DNA of 64,000 nucleotides from Liopterus haemorrhoidalis (Eukaryota; Arthropoda; Insecta; Coleoptera; Dytiscidae). Below the pieces are notes generated by a model, which saw only the letters and a program-made list of their open reading frames with translations, was not told the DNA's origin and searched no databases. Positions 9,926 through 20,644 of this stretch are shown one piece after another (position 1 is the first letter of the stretch; each line of letters begins with the position of its first letter). The stretch lies in assembly GCA_963971575.1 (NCBI GenBank), contig OZ020611.1, positions 55,833,381 to 55,897,380 on the forward strand. The letters run 5' to 3'. Position numbers and translations under genes: made by a program.

Positions 9926-10407
9926 ACTGACCAGGTGGAACTGGTAGCAGCTACGGATTCGGAGCCACTATTTATACTAGTTAACTGCGTAATAGGGATG
10001 AAATTGGGGAATTACCTGATTTCAGCCAATAGGGATTTTAACTCCGCCCATTGATAGGGTCATTTTCGCAATACCTTCTAAAATACCTTTTTAGGTATCG
10101 GCGCGAATCATGCGGTCTTAGTGAAGTGAGAGAGCGCGCGGTGCGACCACCGGCATGCGTGCATTCTGCGGTAACAAGCCTCTACTATACGCGATATAAT
10201 TGATAACACAAGGATATTCCCGCTTGTAGGCTGAACTTCGTCAGCGCTGGTAGCCAGCTACCAGCAACAAGCTTTTACTATACGCGTACCCTTAGAGTGT
10301 GTAACTTATCCTCTACACATTTTTTCAACAGAGGAAGAGAACCTATTAAAATCAGAGAGTCCAACCGGAGCCAAACCGAAAACCGAAATTAACCGGAATT
10401 TTTGGAG

Positions 10408-10512
10408 TGAGGACCTTTTTTTTGCTCTTCAATATCACTAGTATTTCTACAGTGATGACTTTTTTTTAGCATACTCTTTTTCTATATAAAAAAAATCTGG
10501 TCAGCCTAAATT
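10408..10512 (+). repeat. Dispersed repeat, copy 1
   Basis: TTTTGGAGTGAGGACCTTTT and, further on, ACTCTTTTTCTAT then AATCTGGTCAGCCTAA are shared with 62372-62550. A family of moderate copy number is implied. Confidence 0.8.
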
Positions 10513-11110
10513 AAGGAGTTTAGCATTTACTTAAAATTGATAACCATTGCTTCCTAAACTGAGCCACATTTATCGTCAACTAGTCACTACAAATGCGCGT
10601 AGCCACAACAAAAAACTTGTAAAGTTTATTTTCCAGCTGGATCTCGGTATCTCAGTATCAGTATATATATTATTTATTATTTTATGCTGTACAAACATAT
10701 ATTTGTTATAATTGGTGGAGCAAAATTTTATTTATCTCGTTTTATAAACATATATTCAGAATTTTATTTTGTATTCCATTGATACTTGTATTGTAGCTAT
10801 AATCTTTGATAAAAATAAAGAAACGGTACGGGAAATATCAAAGCACTAACTCACATTAAAGGAACTTTTTGATCTTTAGTAGATTATAATTTTATTAAAA
10901 CATCTTTGCGAAGTCAACTACGTATCTTTTGCAAGACTATGCTTTTATTTCCATCCAATAGACGAAATAAGTGAGAGGAAAAATGTTTCATGTTTGTCAT
11001 ATACACAGATTCATAGTATATGATGTAGAGAAGAGGTTTCAGCAGATATTTTCAGAATAAAATAAATAAGAATACTACTTTATGTATATAATGAGCCTAA
11101 TATACAAACA
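10513..11110. other. No gene recognised
   Basis: AT-rich DNA without a frame above the noise or a repeat I can match elsewhere in the window. Confidence 0.55.
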
Positions 11111-11465
11111 CTAGCAGACCCCTTGCCAACAACGTTGGCAAACTGGTAACGAATAAAAATCAATATAAACAGGAATCAATTATTAAAATTTGCATGATTC
11201 TGCGTATATTAACAAAACAAAAACGTTTCTTGATTATACCTAGGAAATCCTAAAAAGTTGCTTAATGCGTGTCGTTTCAAAATTAGTAACGCGCCGGATA
11301 CGGCCCGCGGGTCATATGCTGGATATCAATGGTATAGCTGTTTCGGATTATACCTAGGTAATCCTAAAAAGCCACTCAATGCGTGTCGTTTAAAAATTAG
11401 TATCGGACCGGTCAGTCCGCGGGCGTAACATCAATTAACACAACATCCTTTCTTCGAGTAACCAA
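11111..11465 (+). mobile_element. Partial second copy of the foldback Harbinger-like family
   Basis: Begins CTAGCAGACCCCTTGCCAAC and follows the left arm of the 652-6400 element through AAAAATCAATATAAACAGG, the GATTATACCTAGGAAATCCT repeat units and the sequence near the inner arm (AACATCAATTAACACAACAT). It shows the pre-insertion form of the sequence that copia split, including the TTGGCAAACTGGTAACGAAT part lost at 676. Confidence 0.85.
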
Positions 11466-12280
11466 ACGTACTGATTTGAGAGCTCTGGTAAGTCAGTTTG
11501 TTGGGGTACGTCGTTTTCCCACTCTATTCGTGGCCGCCCGCTTGCCGCATGACCCGCTAGCACCCAGGAACTTAGCGTTACATGACACACAGAAATTAGG
11601 GCTTTTATTATATATAATAAGAAATAATAGTTCCATATTACAAACAAATTAAAAATAAACCAAATAAAAAAAATTAAAATAAGAAAAAAATACATGTTAC
11701 ATAAAACTTGATAAAATCAGACAATATAGAATCAGAAATACAAATTAAATCTAAAAAATACGTGTGACGTAATAAGTATAGAACATACCATATTACTTTT
11801 GAAAATCGGCATAAAACAGTTATCCCGTATAACTATTATAACATTGTTAAACTACAAAAGAACTAGGGTTCATGTTTTTAACCACGTTGTCAACAGTTAA
11901 CGGTCAGTGGCGCATACATACGTTTAAGTACTAACTATAAATAAGTATACTTGTTTTTGTTAATCCTTTAAATAAGATACGTAATGTGAAAAACTAATCC
12001 CTACGACTATGGGTTGACACGCCTATTTATATCACTTCTATTGTAATTTTATGAACTAATATGATCTTCAGAACTAATATGGTATGTTCTATATCAAAAC
12101 AGGCATCTTATAATATTATTAATTGAACATTAAAAAATATGTCAAATCAAAAGTTAAAAATATAAATAAACAAGTATGTGAGCACCTCTATTTCCTAAAT
12201 TATTTTAAGTGTTTTAATTTTAATTAATTTATTTTATATCCAAAGTACAAAATTATACAAGTAGAATTTTACAAATAATA
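11466..12280. other. No gene recognised
   Basis: The minus frame 11695-11435 begins with a hydrophobic stretch and then enters the foldback sequence. It has no known domain and is probably spurious. The rest is AT-rich. Confidence 0.5.
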
Positions 12281-12316
12281 ATAATAATAATAACAATAAT
12301 AATAATAATAATAAAA
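12281..12316. repeat. (AAT)n / TAA microsatellite adjoining the Dong-like element
   Basis: ATA/TAA trinucleotide run with one AAC interruption, ending where non-LTR element sequence begins. Dong elements are known to insert in TAA repeats. Confidence 0.9.
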
Positions 12317-12613
12317 CCGCAGGGGAAGTTCTAAATGGCTATAACACCTGGCTATTTGCTGAGCTTTCCGGCCTGATGATCCCGCGAACCCTCAATCACG
12401 CAAGGGAAGTTCGCAATGGTCGCAACATCTGACCATATCGAGCTTTTGGGCCTGTTGATCCCACGTACCCTGAATAATAACAGTAATAATAACAATCGGG
12501 GTACGGCGGTCTTTTGACCGGAAAGGCTTAGCGCCCTTTCCCTCCGTAACGCTATCACAGGGTTACCACGGCAGGAACCAATTGGGGATAACGTCGACCC
12601 CACCATCTAGTCG

Positions 12614-13250
12614 ATGAATCCTGCCACCGTTTCATGGGGCCAACCTTCCCATGAAACGTATAAATGGTTCAAGATACGACAAGAAACCATACAGCTTCCC
12701 ACAACGGGTCCTTTTCGGATGGGGACCCGCAAACAGTTGGGCGCAGCTACAATCCCGCTAGCCGCTCCCGCCACAGGTGAACTCCCGAGGAGCAGGAAGA
12801 CCTGCTTCAGGTTTACGAGGCAGCGTCACCCCACCGCGGGGGCTACATGGTCAGAGTCCACTCACAATGGTGTGGAAATCATCCCGAGCTGGACTTCATG
12901 ACGCAAAAAATCTGCGCGACCAAGTAGTAAGCCTGAGACGCAGGATGAGGCGATCGAGACGAAGAGAGTCGAGAAAGCTCTCCCAAACACCGGTACAGCC
13001 ATCGAAACCTGCAAGCCCACCAACGGCAAGTGGGCAGATAGCCACTGGGTCTTCCCCAGTTAATGCAGGGATAACATCTACTTCACCAGGAAAAAATCTT
13101 CGCGAAGATTTTCTAGCCCTTCTCTCGCCTCATTCTGAACGTACCCAACTTGAACACAATAGGTTCAAAGTTCGTGCTGATGACCTCACACGATTAAATG
13201 AACTTGTTGACAAGCAAATTTCCCCTCAAAGTAGTCTCTAGGAAATCGAC
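12614..13250 (+). pseudogene. Dong/R4-like ORF, N-terminal region (frameshifted)
   Basis: Two overlapping frames (12614-12901 and 12777-13241) share this region, indicating a frameshift near 12780-12900. The second encodes an arginine-rich stretch (LRRRMRRSRRRESRKLS) after KNLRDQVV, then a helical segment ending DDLTRLNELVDKQ. This fits the basic, nucleic-acid-binding N-terminal part of such proteins, but no zinc-finger motif is clear. It has similar base composition to the RT part and lies directly upstream, so the two were probably one ORF. Confidence 0.55.
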
Positions 13251-13477
13251 TCTGCTGTATACGCTGCAGCAGCTGTGCTGACGCCAAAACGGGCTTTGGC
13301 CTCTAAGACTTTTAACGGCAAACTGCGTATACAGCAATTAGATAAGAAAATGACGCGTTCACGCCAGAAAGCTTCTCATACTCAGTGTGCTATTGATGCT
13401 TAAGAAGTATTAAGCCGCTAGGTGCGAATACTAAGCGCATATTACACCAACTGTGCATAAAGCATCACACACTGAAT

Positions 13478-14387
13478 TTGTCCACTCTCACTCTGCTAAA
13501 GCAGAAAGCGGTGGACAAATTGAGAACACTAGCCCTGGCTAGAAAGAAACTGATCAACCGGGTTAGGATCATGGAGGAAAATACTTTGTTCCTCACGAGC
13601 CCGTCACGCCTTTTCATGGCCAAACCTGAGGTTTCTGAATCGTTATTATCAGACGACAGGACAGAGACTTTCTGGAGGGAACTTTATGAACACGAGGCGA
13701 TCGTGCAAGACACTCCAGTTTTGGAGAGATTTGAGGAATTCTGTTCACAACACCTGACAGATCCTCAGGCATGCCCCCCTGTTACAACGGAAGAAGTTAC
13801 ACGTGCTATTTCAAAAGCGCGCACTTTCACTCCACCAGGAGTTGATGGTATTATTGCTTTCTGGTGGAAGTTCACTAGCATGCACGGTCATCTTGCACAA
13901 AAATTTACTTCGTTTATCCCTGGAGAAATACCAATACCATCTTGGTTATCAGATTAATGCTGTACGCCCCACAGTATTAATCCCCAAAAAAGGTGATTTA
14001 ACCAACCCGAAGAACTACAGACCTATTACTTGTCTCAATACGCTGTATAAGATCTTCACCAGCGTATTAAACGAGCGGGTACTGAGCTCCATTGCCTCGG
14101 TTTGGTCAGACATCTACGAACAGAGGGGATCGAAGAGGGGCCCCGCAGGTTGCAAAGAAAACCTTATTATCGACCGGTCAGTCTATCATGACGCGGCGTA
14201 TTTCAAACGTAACCTGTCAATGGCTTGGGTGGACTACGCAAAAGCATATGACACTACGTCACACGCTCTCATTTTAACATTATTGCGTATGTTACGAGTC
14301 CATCCGGAGATAGAGAGATGCATTGGGCAACTTATGTCCCTCTGGAAGACACAATTTGCTGTCCCAAGTGGATCAACCGCAGTGTGA
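13478..14387 (+). pseudogene. Dong/R4-like reverse transcriptase, fingers and palm start
   Basis: The frame 13478-13957 carries the region before RT (ETFWRELYEHEA) and RT motif 1 (FTPPGVDGIIAFWWKF), then a frameshift near 13940. The frame 13803-14387 continues with PTVLIPKKGDLTNPKNYRPI, TCLNTLYKI, RGSKRGPAGCKENLIIDRSV and MAWVDYAKAYD (the first catalytic aspartate region). The order and wording match the R4/Dong clade rather than Jockey or CR1. Confidence 0.8.
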
Positions 14388-14389
14388 AC

Positions 14390-15356
14390 AGAGTGGATAC
14401 ATTTCAAGCGTGGCGTTTTCCAGGGAGATTCCCTAAGCCCGTTATTATTTTGCATCTCATTTCTTCCTCTATCGATCGAGCTTAGGCGCAGCAGTGGCTA
14501 CATGGCGGGTCCTCCGTCGAAGCGTAAGCAAAAAATTACCCATCTTTTTTACATGGATGATTTGTAGCTCTACGCCTCGAACGAGAGGAATCTGCAGACC
14601 GCCTTAGATGCTGTTGCTGAGTACACTGCCGCGATAGGTATGCAGTTCGGGTTGGAAAAATGCGCTGTTTTTCATATACACAGAGGAAAAGGTTTGGATA
14701 ACGGTGAAGATGTTCAACTGGTTGATGGGAGCATTATAAAACATCTTAATGCCGAAGGATCTTACACATTTCTAGGCATCAGTGAGAGGGGTCTCCAGGA
14801 TGTCACTCTTATTAAGCAGGCCCTTCGCAGCAAGTATATGGCACGACTTAGGCAGATATGGAGATCATGTCTGTCTAGCAAGAACAAAATCGCTGCCACA
14901 AACATGCTTGCTGTCCCATTAATTTCATGCACTTTTGGTGTAATGAAATGGAATTTTGATGATCTTAAGGATCTCGACAGAAGAACCAGAAAGATCATGA
15001 ATATCAACCGAATACTTCACCCGAAATCTTCTGTGCAGCGCATTTACCTCACTCGTCAAAACGGCGGTCGGGGATTACTTAATTTGGAGTGTTTGCATGA
15101 TCGAGTCGTCCTGGTTCAGCTAACAGTATCCTCAGAAGTCAGGATCCACTATTACAATTCGTTAGTGAGCACGAATTTAGTGGCAAATGGGCGTTTCTTT
15201 ACCAGGCAGCGTGAAGAGCAGTACAACAGAGTTACCAATTCTGTGAAACGAGGCGAGGCAATCATTATATTTATCGAAGTAACTAGCAAGCAGCCCATTG
15301 ACCAGCTTATTTATAAATATCATCGAACAAAACTGAAGACGATCAGCCACAGATAA
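14390..15356 (+). pseudogene. Dong/R4-like reverse transcriptase, palm and thumb
   Basis: After a frameshift near 14390 the sequence encodes GVFQGDSLSPLLFCISFLPL and then the catalytic FYMDDL, immediately followed by an in-frame TAG (14565) where LYAS should continue. The open frame 14640-15356 contains MQFGLEKCAVFHIHRG and FLGISERGLQD, then a thumb-like region with NGGRGLLNLECL. It stops at 15356 with no restriction-like endonuclease or terminal CCHC. Confidence 0.78.
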
Positions 15357-15589
15357 CCAATTAAAAGATGAATATAATATATCCTTGGGTGTGCACCTGG
15401 GAAGTTTAAGAATAATACGTAAACCCCTGTTTTGTGTTTTTTTTTTTTTTTTTGTAGTTATTTACTGAACCCATGCTCAATGAATACAACAAACATAACA
15501 GACACAATAATCAAAATGAGGTTACACAATAGATTCATGTAAGTGAACAAAAGTGCCTGATGATACTTTGGTAGAACCATTACTATTTT

Positions 15590-15862
15590 AATACAGTTTT
15601 TTTGATATTTGTTATTCTACCTACATAATCAAAATTCAAATAAAAATCTATAATAAAATCAAGATATTTAAATTATTTAACGATTTCTACACGCTTATTG
15701 TTTATATTAATGTTTATATCACTGCTACTAATATCAGTATGCCGATAATTATGTTTACATGATAAAACCATGCATTTAGTTTTTAGTACATTAATTCGAA
15801 TGCCTAATACCATTATTAAGGTTTCTAAATATGTGCAGCATTTTTTTTTTTTTCAATTTTAT
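15590..15862 (-). pseudogene. Non-LTR reverse transcriptase scrap
   Basis: Read on the minus strand: YLETLIMVLGIRINVLKTKC then MVLS, and after a spacer NNKRVEIVK, a stop, FKYLDFIID. This corresponds to the region after the RT YADD, where (L)N..KTK.MV and ..V..FKYLG..I are standard in RTE/Jockey-type elements. Only about 90 codons remain. The first part reappears at 34965-35010, so it belongs to the dispersed family described below. Confidence 0.6.
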
Positions 15863-16690
15863 AACTTTTGACTTGTTTAAGCATGCTGTCATGTATTAAC
15901 AGGAATAAATATATTATTATTATTATTAAATATATTATTATTTAAGTCATAGCCCCTCTGATTTCGTGTATTCAATTTCAACAATTTCCAATGTTTATTA
16001 AATTAACGCTTTAAAAAATTGAATGCAAAATTTACCCAAATATAATTAGAACTTATAGAAAAATAATTTAAACAAAATAAAAATGCAATAAAAAATAGAA
16101 AAAATAAAATTGCATTGAGAGCGGAGCGAACCTTAGTTTACAAATTAGAACGCGAGCATGCTAGCATGCTACACTATCAAAAGATAAGTTATTAAATATT
16201 TTACGTGGTCAAGCAAAAAACACAAAAAATACGTTTTTTCCAAAAACATAATCTGATAACAAATTTCTGCTGTTCTATTCCAGTTCACATAAAGGTATAT
16301 TACTTAGAATCTTTTTTTATTAATTTAGTTTGAACCATCTGGGCTACAGGGTGTGGGACAAATTTTTTTTTTGCACAATTTTGGCAAAAATCACATCTAA
16401 ATAATTTATCTTGCAAAAATAAAAATTTGATTACTAATCCACGTACTAAGGGCTTTCCTTTGATACCCTACTCAGAATTTTTAAAATATATTTTTTTTTC
16501 GATGAGCAGTTATTTGTTTATATTTTTTGGGGGATAGTGCGGGTCAAAGAGTTGTATAAGCGTGCCAAATTGCAACTCTCTAGGTTTAGCCGTTTGTCTA
16601 CAATTTTCACCGAATAGACAGACAGACGACAAAATGACGGTATAAGGGTTTTTTGGTCATACCTACAAAAATCCTAAAAATAGGGTTGGT
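15791..16690 (-). repeat. 900-bp dispersed repeat, copy A (with tRNA-like segment)
   Basis: Matches 34965-35880 over its length with scattered gaps: GAATGCCTAATACCATTATT at the start, CATCTGGGCTACAGGGTGTG in the middle, TCTCTAGGTTTAGCCGTTTG and ACAGACAGACGACAAAATGA near the end. Copy A has an extra AT-rich segment near 15860-15940. The minus strand at about 16110-16175 contains a degenerate tRNA-like piece with a B-box-like GGTTCGCTCC. No protein frame is conserved between copies apart from the RT scrap. Confidence 0.82.
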
Positions 16691-16699
16691 CCCAAAGAG

Positions 16700-17325
16700 T
16701 ACCTTGTGTGACGCCGTTTATTAAGTAATGCCTCTGATATAACATTTTCAAATTTGGTACATTGATATTTACTGTCTAAATAAACTTCTACCAACATTTA
16801 CACAAAACGAAAGAAATTTTACGATTTTTTGCAATTTCGTGTTCAAAAGAAGAACAAGAATTGGCATATTTGAACAATTAAATTTAATATTTCTTTATTA
16901 TTTTTTATATATTTAACAACAATTTTCAAGTCAAATTTTGACTTTCTTTATACAAATTATTTTCAAATAAATTTGTTATTTCGTTTGCGAAACAGAATAT
17001 GTCCATTCAATTCAACAATAACTCGAAGTGTTTAAATGTAAATAAAATATCTATATAAATCTAATTTATTTCTTAAATCAAAATATTCAATTTGACGTGT
17101 ACAATTTTTTACAAGTTTTCCTCGTTTATTGAAAACTCGTTTATGGTGATAACTGGTTTTGCATTTAACCTCTTCATTTAGTTGTTCATGTTTTTATATT
17201 TTGCAACTAATTTTACTCGCGAAATTTCATTAGGCCTCAGGTGGAGAGTAATAGCAAAATTAAATACAACAAACTATTATTCAATAATTATGAAGAAGTA
17301 AATGGGATGCTGTTGCTCTACCGTG
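16700..17325. other. No gene recognised
   Basis: Very AT-rich, no coding signal and no repeat match within the window. Confidence 0.5.
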
Positions 17326-17327
17326 TC

Positions 17328-17486
17328 ATCAATAAAAAATATAATCAAGGGAAGCCATGAATTTTCGAAATGATTTCTTTGGTTAAACTATAAGTAGTGT
17401 CATTTGAAATTAAAGTTACCAATAGTTCAATAAAAGACATTCGTTTGAAAATTAATTACTTCCCTTGATTATATTTTTTGTTGATT
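17328..17486. mobile_element. Small MITE-like inverted-repeat unit (159 bp)
   Basis: Left arm 17330-17354 (AATAAAAAATATAATCAAGG then GAAG) and right arm 17459-17483 are inverted copies with one mismatch, separated by about 105 bp. No target duplication is obvious and there is no coding capacity. Confidence 0.65.
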
Positions 17487-17898
17487 GCATGGTATTTTTT
17501 GTTGTATTATAATCAATATAATGAAAGCTAGTTGCATGCTTATGAACGTCCCACGTTCATCGGATTTAACTAATAACCCTTCATAACGTTCAACTTATTG
17601 AAGTATGTAACCAAAGCTTACAAGACTCGCACATGTGAACAAAGAGTGTTAGACAGCAAACAACATAAGCTATATGCACTCATCCATTATAATATGCAGA
17701 ATTCTTGCATATAAATAATATAATATTGCACGTGTCTAAATATGAAAGCTTGAAATATGAAAAATATGTACAATGCAATGACAATAATGCGTGTATTAAT
17801 GAGGAAATTTTGAATAAAGCTATATTCAGTAAACATCAGTGTTTCGAGCTGACACAATGTCGTTTTTAACACGACTTATTTGTATCTGTAAAGAAAAA

Positions 17899-18215
17899 TT
17901 AAACAAGCCTGTGGCTGTAAAGGTTAAATCGCTTGTTCCTGCTGTTTGATAGCTAGGCAAGGGCATGGATGTGAGTTCAACTCCTGCTTATGTCAAATAA
18001 TTTGTGTAATTTATACAAATTACAGGTTCTGCTTAGCCATTTGCAACCAGCTATAAACTGTAGGTGCGTTTCTGTGTACACTAAAAATGGACTTAATACT
18101 GACCATATTACTTTAGGATGTACACATACTGAAAATATGGACAACCTGGAAACAGGAGGCCTGAGTTCACGTCGGACTGTCGCTCCAATGATAATGACGA
18201 ATATTTGGGTGATGC
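17899..18215 (+). repeat. SINE-like dispersed repeat, copy 1
   Basis: Shares AAGCCTGTGGCTG, AAATAATTTGTGTAA, ACAAATTACGGGCTCTGCTT-like wording, GGCTATAAACTGT and a TCACG(C/T)TGTCG(C) end with 36225-36510. This copy has GAGTTCAACTCC, a good match to the pol III B box, about 60 bp from its start. A tRNA-derived SINE is plausible but the A box is not clear. Confidence 0.5.
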
Positions 18216-18582
18216 TGTGCTACTTCCTAACCAGTGTTGCCAGATGGAGAGAAATTCCCCTCGCCACAGGGATATTTTATACCAAAAGGGAAAAATCTTT
18301 TAAAAATGCGGAAATACAACGAAATTTATACCTATGTTTGAAAAATTTAAAAATTATATTTATTTTTATTCTAAACTAAATTGGTGTGAATCTAAGATAA
18401 TTAAAATAAATTTTAAAATCATAATTTGTTCGTTTTGCCATCTATGATTTGAAGATACATTTTCGACAGATAGGCGCAAAGGGGAAGTACATCGGTCACC
18501 GGACACCTACAAACAATAAATAATTTTCTTATCCTTCATTTTTGTGTTCAGTGCTATAGTTTGTGTGTTTATTTGTAAGTAA

Positions 18583-18601
18583 ATAATAATAATAATAATA
18601 T
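18583..18601. repeat. (AAT)n microsatellite
   Basis: AAT run followed by ATATTTATTTC, similar to the junction at 352. Confidence 0.9.
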
Positions 18602-18774
18602 TTATTTCAATATTGAAGCGTACACTCTTACAAAAAATAATAATAATAATTCAATCATGTGAAAATAAATATTTATATCCATAAGGACACACCACAATGA
18701 AACAATTTCAGTGCGTGGCGATAACATATATAGACATATTTTTGAAGTGTACAATTTGTATTGAGCTTAACAAA

Positions 18775-19554
18775 GTAGGGTAACTGCAGCGAATTTCGAC
18801 TATGCAGGTAATTTCGACTATCCCATTATTTCTCTAAATAAGTGCTACCATATAGCGGTAGTATAACGTAACACTATGTTTATGTGAAAAACTAACCTCA
18901 CTTTATTTTAAGCCACGTGTGAATGTCGTTAGACGAACAGTGTAGATATTTATATTTTTTAAGTGTTAAAGTATTTTTTATTGCTTTTGATCAGCAGTTG
19001 TTTATCAAAGGAAAGTTGAACAAAATATTTTGCATTGAATAAACTGATAAGAACTGATCCAAATACATATATATTAGCTGGTAAAATTTGCTTTTCATAA
19101 TATTTTGTTACAATATCACAGGCTAAATAAAACAGATTTGATTGCAGGTAATATCGACTAGAGGAATGAAGCTAATACCGACTAGTCGATATTACATGCA
19201 TGCATGTTTCACTTACCTAATTTGACGACAGTTAAAATCACGTCTTACTAAAAGTCTCTATTATTATATTTTTTTACCTAAATAAAATGTAAAAGAGACA
19301 AGAAACGTTGATTATCTTAAAATTTTAGGGTAGTCGATATTAACATCACTTTTTTGAAATCAAAGTTTTTTTCATATTTTTTTTATGTTGAACTTAAATT
19401 GAAATAACAGCTTGTTTCATCGTGAAAATATTTAGCACCTAAAGATAAGTGAATGAGGTATCGATTGGGACCACTTTCCTACCAAAATATTGAATAGTAC
19501 GTAAATTAAAAAATAAATAAATTTGGTAGTCGAAATTCGCTGCAGTTACCCTAC
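18775..19554. mobile_element. Non-autonomous DNA transposon with perfect 28-bp TIRs
   Basis: GTAGGGTAACTGCAGCGAAT plus TTCGACTA at the left end is repeated exactly in inverse at 19527-19554. Taking TA as a target duplication gives TIRs beginning GGGTAACTGCAG, consistent with a Tc1/mariner-type element; this is inference. A related motif, GGTAATWTCGACTA, recurs inside near 18807, 19146, 19172-19195 (as a palindrome) and 19329, probably transposase-binding sites. No transposase frame is present. Confidence 0.88.
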
Positions 19555-19713
19555 ATGAAAAAATAATATCACTCAGTCAAATAATAAGGGAAATATTCAG
19601 GAATTATCCAATAGTACTGTGGTATCATCATGATTTAATAAAGAAATCCACTTTTTCAATATTTTTTTATAATTAACAATATTTAAATTTGTCATTAAAT
19701 TTTAAATAGTTAT

Positions 19714-20640
19714 TTAGGTTATTAAATATTTTGTTGATAAAAAATTTATAATAACATTTTGATTTTTATTTAGGATCGTGTGATTTAAAAAGGAAACAGA
19801 AGTAGGATTTTTTACAATATGTGAACCTACGGCAAATAAATACAACTGATTTAAATCTAATATTTGGGATTCACTAAATAATAGATTTGTTGGGAATCTA
19901 TGTTTGTTGTACATTACTTTTACAAATGTTTTCTGTAGTACAATTAGCTGTTTAGTGTGAGTTTTATGTGTTCCACTCCAGGCTAGAATACTATACTGAA
20001 TAATAGATTGAACAAGTCCAAAATAAAGGGTTTTTAATTTTTCAGAGTTTAGTATATTTCGCATTTTTTTTTTTTTAAATGTGTATGATACGGCGCAAGT
20101 TGTTCGAAATTTTGTCAATATGATAATTCTATCTGAGGTGTTGATAAATTATTACTCCGAGGTATCTTATTTTGTCTGTCCTAGTTAAGGCTGCACTACA
20201 GTTACAGTTATTTGCATGATTACACTCGTGTAGTGTAATTGAATCCTCATTAGGTTTATTACAATTATCACAGGAAAATGTGATCTATTAATATTAAGGT
20301 ATAATTTATTGAAATGTAGCCATTGTTTAAATATTTTCAAATCGAGTGAAATTGATTTGTAAACTTCTGACCAAGACATGCCATCTAAACATAAAACAGT
20401 GTCATCAGCGTATGAGATAATCCTTGAATGGAAGTTGAGTTCAAAAAGATCATTTACATAAATTAAGAAAATCAATGGTCCTAAAACTGTACCTTGTGAC
20501 ACTCCACATGTAATGATTATTTTTTTTACTCCACTTACCATTCACTGATGTTTGTTGTTCTCTGTCTGTGAGGTAGCTTTCAAGTAAATTTAGAGATATG
20601 CCTCTAACACCATCTAATTCCAGTATCTGGAGCAATAATT
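19714..20640 (-). pseudogene. Jockey/I-like non-LTR reverse transcriptase, C-terminal part
   Basis: Minus strand, in order: LELDGVRGISLNLLESYLTD (20640-20450), then after a frameshift GVSQGTVLGPLIFLIYVNDL and the catalytic YADDTVLCLDG with LHFNKLYLNINRS (20541-20185), then the RT C-terminus LKTLYFGLVQSIIQYSILAW (20118-19714). A full element would have an endonuclease upstream; it is missing, so this is a 5'-truncated, frameshifted copy. The 3' end lies near the TIR element at 19554. Confidence 0.82.
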
Positions 20641-20644
20641 GATG

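Larger units (their letters stand above)
8490..10286. mobile_element. Unclassified TIR-bounded GC-rich unit
   Basis: The left end (GGCGTATAGTGAAAACTGGT then TGTTGGTTGCTGGTAGC) and the right end read in reverse (CGCGTATAGTAAAAGC then TTGTTGCTGGTAGC) are similar inverted sequences of about 35 bp. Flanks CCACCTTA and TACCCTTA could be a diverged 8-bp target duplication, which would suit a hAT-like element, but this is weak. The interior is much more GC-rich than the surroundings and made of several tandem-repeat arrays. Open frames at 8778-9229 exist in several phases because the repeat unit is 24 bp, and I do not regard them as genes. Confidence 0.45.
12317..15356 (+). mobile_element. Dong/R4-type non-LTR retrotransposon, 3' truncated
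   Basis: Starts immediately after the TAA-type run with an 81-bp direct repeat (CGCAGGGGAAGTTC at 12318, CGCAAGGGAAGTTC at 12399) in a probable 5' UTR. A single broken coding region follows. RT motifs resemble the R4/Dong clade (PPGVDG, NPKNYRPITCL, GVFQGDSLSP, YMDD). The C-terminal restriction-like endonuclease expected in this clade is not seen; recognisable similarity ends at about 15300. That is unusual, because retrotransposons normally lose 5' sequence, so a later deletion or insertion is likely. Confidence 0.78.

Noticed and set aside
11435..11695. 86-aa minus-strand ORF with hydrophobic start
   Set aside because: It runs from AT-rich DNA into the foldback-element end. The hydrophobic part is a composition effect.
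17940..17985. Functional tRNA gene suggested by GAGTTCAACTCC
   Set aside because: Only the B box fits; no cloverleaf with paired acceptor stem can be drawn. Treated as a SINE-like repeat.
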